Part shown: in pieces, positions 54,801 to 60,800 of the stretch
Layout of the letters: the number at the start of each line of letters is the position of its first letter
Position numbering within the stretch: position 1 is the stretch's first letter
Program-made: the position numbers and the translations under genes
Origin: Nereocystis luetkeana
Lineage: Eukaryota > Sar > Phaeophyceae > Laminariales > Laminariaceae
Direction: 5' to 3'
Length of the DNA stretch: 64,000 bases
Assembly (NCBI GenBank): GCA_031213475.1
Contig: JARUPZ010000026.1
Location: forward strand, 2,186,501 to 2,250,500
Notes under the pieces: model-generated
Told to the model about the DNA's origin: nothing
Seen by the model: only the letters and a program-made list of their open reading frames with translations
Database searches by the model: none

Positions 54801-57800
54801 ACAGTCCGGGCACGCAGGTGCCTTCAAGAATGCGCCCAATATGCAACGGAGGGAGTTCAGCAAAAAGCGGTAGCTCGACGACGGACACAGCAGTGCCGCA
54901 CGCGAGTCCGAGTTGCCACTACTGCAATAGTGCTATACGCGGCCTTAGCTGAGGTCCAATGAGGTTCATAATAGTATGATATGCTCATGGCATACGTCTC
55001 AGTCGAGGACTGTCCGCGTAATGTACCTACCGCTGTAAGTACGTACCGGTTGCACCTACTGTTGTACCTACTGCGCGTTCATACTGTTGATGCGTACACG
55101 TTCACGAAAAAAGCGATAGAAATTGACCACATCTAAAACCAGTCATGAAAAGGTAGGGCATACGGCATGCCGGGTGCACATACGCCAAGAGAGGGTGGTT
55201 CCAACGATATTCACAGGCCAGCTCCTGCAACGAGACCACTTGATCCCAACCACGTAAAACCGGCGTGTTCGGTGTAATAATTCGAGAACACTACTGGAAT
55301 ACAGGAAGCATTTTTTGGCGAGCCGCGCGTTCCGTGACTGCGTAGAGCATCCCCTATTATCGATGCTTATACCGCCTGTAAGACGCCAAAAACGTGAGGC
55401 TGTACGAGACATGCATTAATTTACTATTCCCGTGGCGTCCTAAGACAACCATCAGAAGAAATCACAAGGCGCCCACGCATTCACCGGCCTCCTCGAGCTT
55501 GTGCCGCTGACGAAACGAAATTGAAGCAAACTCCACCCGCCCCTCTAAAACGTGCACATACCGTAGCGTGACGTACAAGCGATGCCCAATGACCTCGACG
55601 GCAAACGCCAGTGCGTGCACAGCAACGACGCTGGAGAACGACCCCCCACACCAAGATCACGTGTAAAGGGTGCCGTGCATTGAAGTGCACTCCCCGATCT
55701 CGAACTGGCGAAGAAAAGAAAGCCAGCCTAAAACAGCCGTCGTAAGTTTAGCAGTACTCAGGAAAAGTTCTTCAGACGCGCCCGAATGAAGGAACGCTGT
55801 TTCTCGTTAGGGAGTGTTTTGTCACAATACTCTGAGGGACACTTTCCCGCTATTTCCGGTGTCAGATAACGTCGCGACTACGACCTGGACCTCTAGCCAT
55901 AACCCTGACGGGAGGCCTGGTTGGTTGGTGTGCCAGCAGGTCAATGTGATTGGAAGGGCCTTCTTTGCTGTTCAGGCACATATATCCGAAGTAGTTTGCC
56001 TGAACGGGCAGATCTACGCCAAAACAGCGAAAAGCTCTACCCCCACCCACCTCAGCCTAAGTGCTCCGTCTCCGAGGGTAAGCGTGGTCGTCGATCAAAG
56101 CGACTAACGCAAGCAACACATGAGTACCCCCCCCCCCCCCCCCCTCAGAGGCAAGCTCCGTTACGAGGGCACTTTACTTTCCCGAACCGTAAGGGACCGA
56201 TTGCACTGGATATGTGCGTAAAAACGGCGTTTCATATTAGAGACAGAGAGTACTTCGTTCTATTGATGTATGGGGCTCGTCATTTCAAAACTGGTTTCAA
56301 CTCAGCAATATACACATATATGAATACGTTTGTTTGTCAATCTTTGGTAATTTCGCCAACTTTTTTCTTCGTGCGAGCGCTTTTCGGCAAAACAGCAAGT
56401 ACTCGGACACAGGAAGCCCGGCCGGGACACATTGGTCGGGGTCTCAGCGCGATCCGTGCACTCTGGAGCGCGTGACAGGCGCTCAAATTGTTTTGTTCCG
56501 GCGGGAGCGGACAAGACGACTTCCCTGGTTTCGATACGTGATGCATTAGTTCGTACGTACGTATCAGTAAATTGCCGTCTGTTTTCTTCTCACCAGGTAC
56601 ACAAGAGACATACATGCATCCATTAAAAAAGGAAAATATCAAAGGAGGCAAACCCATTGGCTTTCGGAATATATGCAAACGAACAAACATGTAAAAACAA
56701 ACGATTTTCCCAGCGAATTGCCAACTGGTATACTAACAGGAGGTCTTCAGCCGGGCAATTGTTTCACTGCCAAAAACGTGTAGAGAACAACCAATGACAC
56801 AACCATATATATCGCAAAATGGGCGCTCACCAGAGCTGGCACGGCCAGGTTCGAACAGCAGCTCCATCCCCAGCAGGGCCGCGGCTTCTCTAGCCTCTAC
56901 TAGCTCGGGCATGGTCGATACGGTGGTGGGAGCCGGGGTAGGCGCCCTCGTCGGAGCGCGGGATGGGGCCGGCGTTGGCATGGATGTAGGCTGTGGTATC
57001 GGCGTCAATGTAGGGTGTGGGGTTGGTGCTAAGGTGGGAGACTTGGTCGGGACTGGCGTCGGCGTTAAGGTGGGGGAAGGCGTTGGGGCTGGGGTTGGGG
57101 ATGGTGTCGGGGCTGGAGTTGGCGATGGTGTCGGAGCTGGCGTCGGAGAAGGGGTTGGTGATGGTGTCGGTGCGGGCGTTGGGGACGGGGTTGGCGACGG
57201 TGTTGGATGTGGTGTTGGCGATGGTGTCGGTGCTGGTGTTGGAGACGGCGTTGGCGATGGTGTCGGTGCTGGTGTTGGGGACGGCGTTGGCGATGGTGTC
57301 AGTGCTGGTGTTGGGGACGGCGTTGGCGATGGTGTCGGTGCTGGTGTTGGAGACGGCGTTGGCGATGGTGTCGGTGCTGGTGTTGGGGACGGCGTTGGCG
57401 ATGGTGTCGGTGCTGGTGTTGGGGGCGGCGTTGGCGATGGTGTCGGTGCTGGTGTTGGAGATGGCGTTGGACACTTCCATGCACGCATAATATACACAGC
57501 AGTAGACACACGGATTGGACCGAGAAAGGCGACGGGTATAGTGAGAGCGAGGTTTGGACTACATCTGCGTGTCGTCTTTTGTGCGGCACGCTGACGGCAC
57601 CCCGTTGTCTCAGCCGCAAACATGAGCACGACCACTTCACAAAAAGAAACGAGGCCAATTCACAGCGTTTGTGGTGGACATAATATCACTCTGGAAGAAA
57701 ATTTGAAAATCATGTGGTACCAACACTCATGGATAAATGCTCGTCACGTTGCCGCCCAGAGCGCGTAGTGGTATGTACGAAGAGCAGAAACAACTCGTCC

Positions 57801-60800
57801 TGCTGTAGTGTGCTACGTCGGCGGGACAAGCGCGAATACTTTGCGTCCTGCCAATACGGCTGTACTTTTCAGGGTTGTAAGCGACTTTGTAACGTCTGGC
57901 GGTACAACGAACAGCTTTGGCGACTGATACATCAGGCACACAGGCAGGCTAGGCCGTGTCGGCCATCGAACAACTTCAAATGCCCGGGTAAAGTAGGCCC
58001 CTCACCTTCATGTCATATAGCCCCACTCCTCCGCCTCCAGAGGCCACACCGGTAATCGACACGAAAAGCGTATCCGCCGACAGGAAAAACGCAGCCATGG
58101 TCCCCTCCGTGTACGACACGCCGTCGAGAACGCTTTGCGATGTAGACGTGGTGAGCTGTCCTGTGTCGCTGTCACGATCGAACACCAAAACCTGACGCGC
58201 GACGGTGGCATACGTCCCGCGCAACAAAAGCATGCACTACAGACTTGTTCCGAGATATGTGTGTATGAGCGTTGGTCCTGGAGTAGCGTTGACTGCTGGA
58301 AGAACTGCTGTGTTTTACACGGGCCGAGATAGCGAAAATGATGCATGACAGCTATGGTATGCCAGGTAGGAAGAAGTCAAGTGAGGGGAGTTTTTTTTTC
58401 CCCCCACCCGCGGATTTGTTGAAAATGAAAAAAAAGGGAGTGAGTAAAACCACCCACCCCGAGAGTCACACCCGGCGTCGCCTGGCACGTTGTAGCACCT
58501 TCTTGTTCATTTCCCCCACAGCATTGTTAGTTTCCTTAGTCATCCTGGTGCATACTTGTTTGGCGTTTCGTATCTACAGACAGTAGTGCGCTTAGAAACG
58601 TTGTCTCGAATCATCCCGACTGTATCTGGGACGTTCCACGGTATTTATGTATCGACGTCTGTGACGACAGAGCTACCACAAAGTGTGTATCCAGAAGGAA
58701 GAGTCCATCTTGGACATTGTGTGCGCGGGATGTCGATGGGTAAATAGTTATGGGTGTCGGCATTTCGGAGGTTGTTCGTGAAGGAAACAAGTGGCCAACA
58801 AGGAGAAAAATGGTGGTTATCCGGGGTGGTGGTACCTGAAATGTCGGAACTCGAAAAGGCAAGGAGGTGTGCCATACGACGTGCGCGTACAAACTAGACC
58901 ATCGCAGGACGATTCGCGCTCGAAACGCTATCACGCTTCGCGCTCGAATTGCCATGAATATTATATGAGAGCGCACTTCTCGACTCTATTGTTCGATAAA
59001 AAGCAGTCCCGGAAACCTACTCAAGCAAGAAAGTGGGAAAGAGGGGACCTGATACGACCTTCATTTCATAGGTGAGAACGGATGCGTCCTACAACAGTTA
59101 CAGTACTGCTGTACACTTATTTCAATCAAGAGATTACCGGGATTTTAGTCGCTACTTTAACCTCGGCTTTGTTTTCGTAAGACCTCGGGTCCTCTTTAAA
59201 TGTTTTGTACACCCACACATGGGGATTCCATGGGTTGGTACACACTCGACGCGAACCACAAACCCAAATAGCGGTGGCACTTGATGGCCGTAATATTTCG
59301 GCCAGACGGGGCCCCATCACTGAGGCACTGTCGACTACTGTACTATTAATACTGTGTCCAACGCCAGGCTCCATGGCTAAATAAATAACTACAGCTGTAC
59401 CCGAATAGTATGATGTCTGTGTCACACAGTGATCTGATGTTGGTTGAATACATAGACAGGCCAGGGTGGGATGGTTCCTCGGGTTGAGGTCCAACGTGTT
59501 GTCCTCGAAGTCGCTTTTGAGCGAGCCGAAAAACATTGCAGTAGGTGCACCCCAGTACCCCACATGGGTTGAGCATGTGTCTTGAAGGCGATGACGTGCA
59601 AGCAGTCACTCACCTCATCCGAATCCTCTATCCCAACCACCACCGCGTTATCCATCGCTGTTGTCAACGGTTGCACAGCAAGGCCGAGAACAGCAAACAA
59701 CGGAAACAAACCAGTGGGAGGCCCGCGAGCTGGCTGGACGTGTCGAGTGGTTGGTGTTATAGCTATTGGGTGACATCGAACAGGTTTTTCCTTTCATCCC
59801 CTGGCATCACCGTGTCTGAATATTTTTTCAGATATTATCGAGCAAAATATTCAAGGTACAAAAAAACACATCGAGATGGTATCGAACAGGGTTTTGTGGT
59901 CAACCGCTTCGTATCGAGCTCGATCCATCTAACACTAGTCAGCCAACCCACAGCCGCAACGAACGGCGAGCATTCGCGGCTATGCTGCTGTACATCGATG
60001 CTGTCAGCTGTGTAGAGCACACGAAGTACCAGAAACATAAACTATTACGTAGAGACAAATAATACTTTCAAATTGGCTGCAGTAGTATATTGTATACCTC
60101 GAACAGATCATCTATTTATTTATCTGTCTATTATACTATCTATCTACAGATACATCCTTGAATTCCTCACCTGCCGTCGTGATAGAATGTGCGGGATCTG
60201 CAACTGCAGTACGGATCCAAGACAAGAAATAACTGCTACGTAGGTCGTGCTGACCACATGGGCAAAACATGAGCTCCTGCAATAGATCATTCAAGATTGG
60301 GAATATATCTACCTTGAAATGTCTAGATCGTGACCTGAGAATCGATGATGTGTCCCAGGTGTTCATACTTCGCCACCCAGCAAAATGTCTAGATTAGCAG
60401 TCGGCAGGTACTACCCTCTCACCCCGCACGATGAAGACCTCGTCGTAGAAGCTGCTGACAGCGGAGTATGACTCCGTGTAATCCACAAGGCCTCCCGCCT
60501 TTTTCAGCTGGATCAAAACGACGTAAGATGTCCCGCGTCCTAATACGTATACCTGAGCGCATACACACCGCATGCATCCACCCGCGTTCCGGAGACGCCC
60601 GCACGGCTCATCAATCGGACAAATATATGCACAATACGGCCACCAGGCACAGTGTTGCTACCGGTTGTCCTCTCAAGTATCCGATGTACTGGTCTCAGCT
60701 AGGTTCGTGTTTGGGGAAGAATGTTGTGTTCCGCACGTACGCACCGATAGTCCGTTGACTGCGATGTCGCATAAGTCCGTGTCGATTGTTTCTCGTGACC

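Larger units (their letters stand above)
53641..56830. other. Intron 6 (3.2 kb)
   Basis: Contains repeat A copy 5, the unidentified open frame 54640-54888, a 17-base C run (56127-56143) and, at 55860-56110, protein-like minus-strand stretches (e.g. [18 protein letters not shown]) that could be a skipped or additional phase-1 exon. I left them out of the model because exons 6 and 7 join directly. Confidence 0.4.

Noticed and set aside
56794..57594. Plus-strand 266-codon Gly-Val-Asp repeat protein
   Set aside because: It is the complement of the Pro-Thr linker. A 36-bp stop-free repeat opens several frames; only the minus Pro-Thr frame connects to neighbouring exons in phase.
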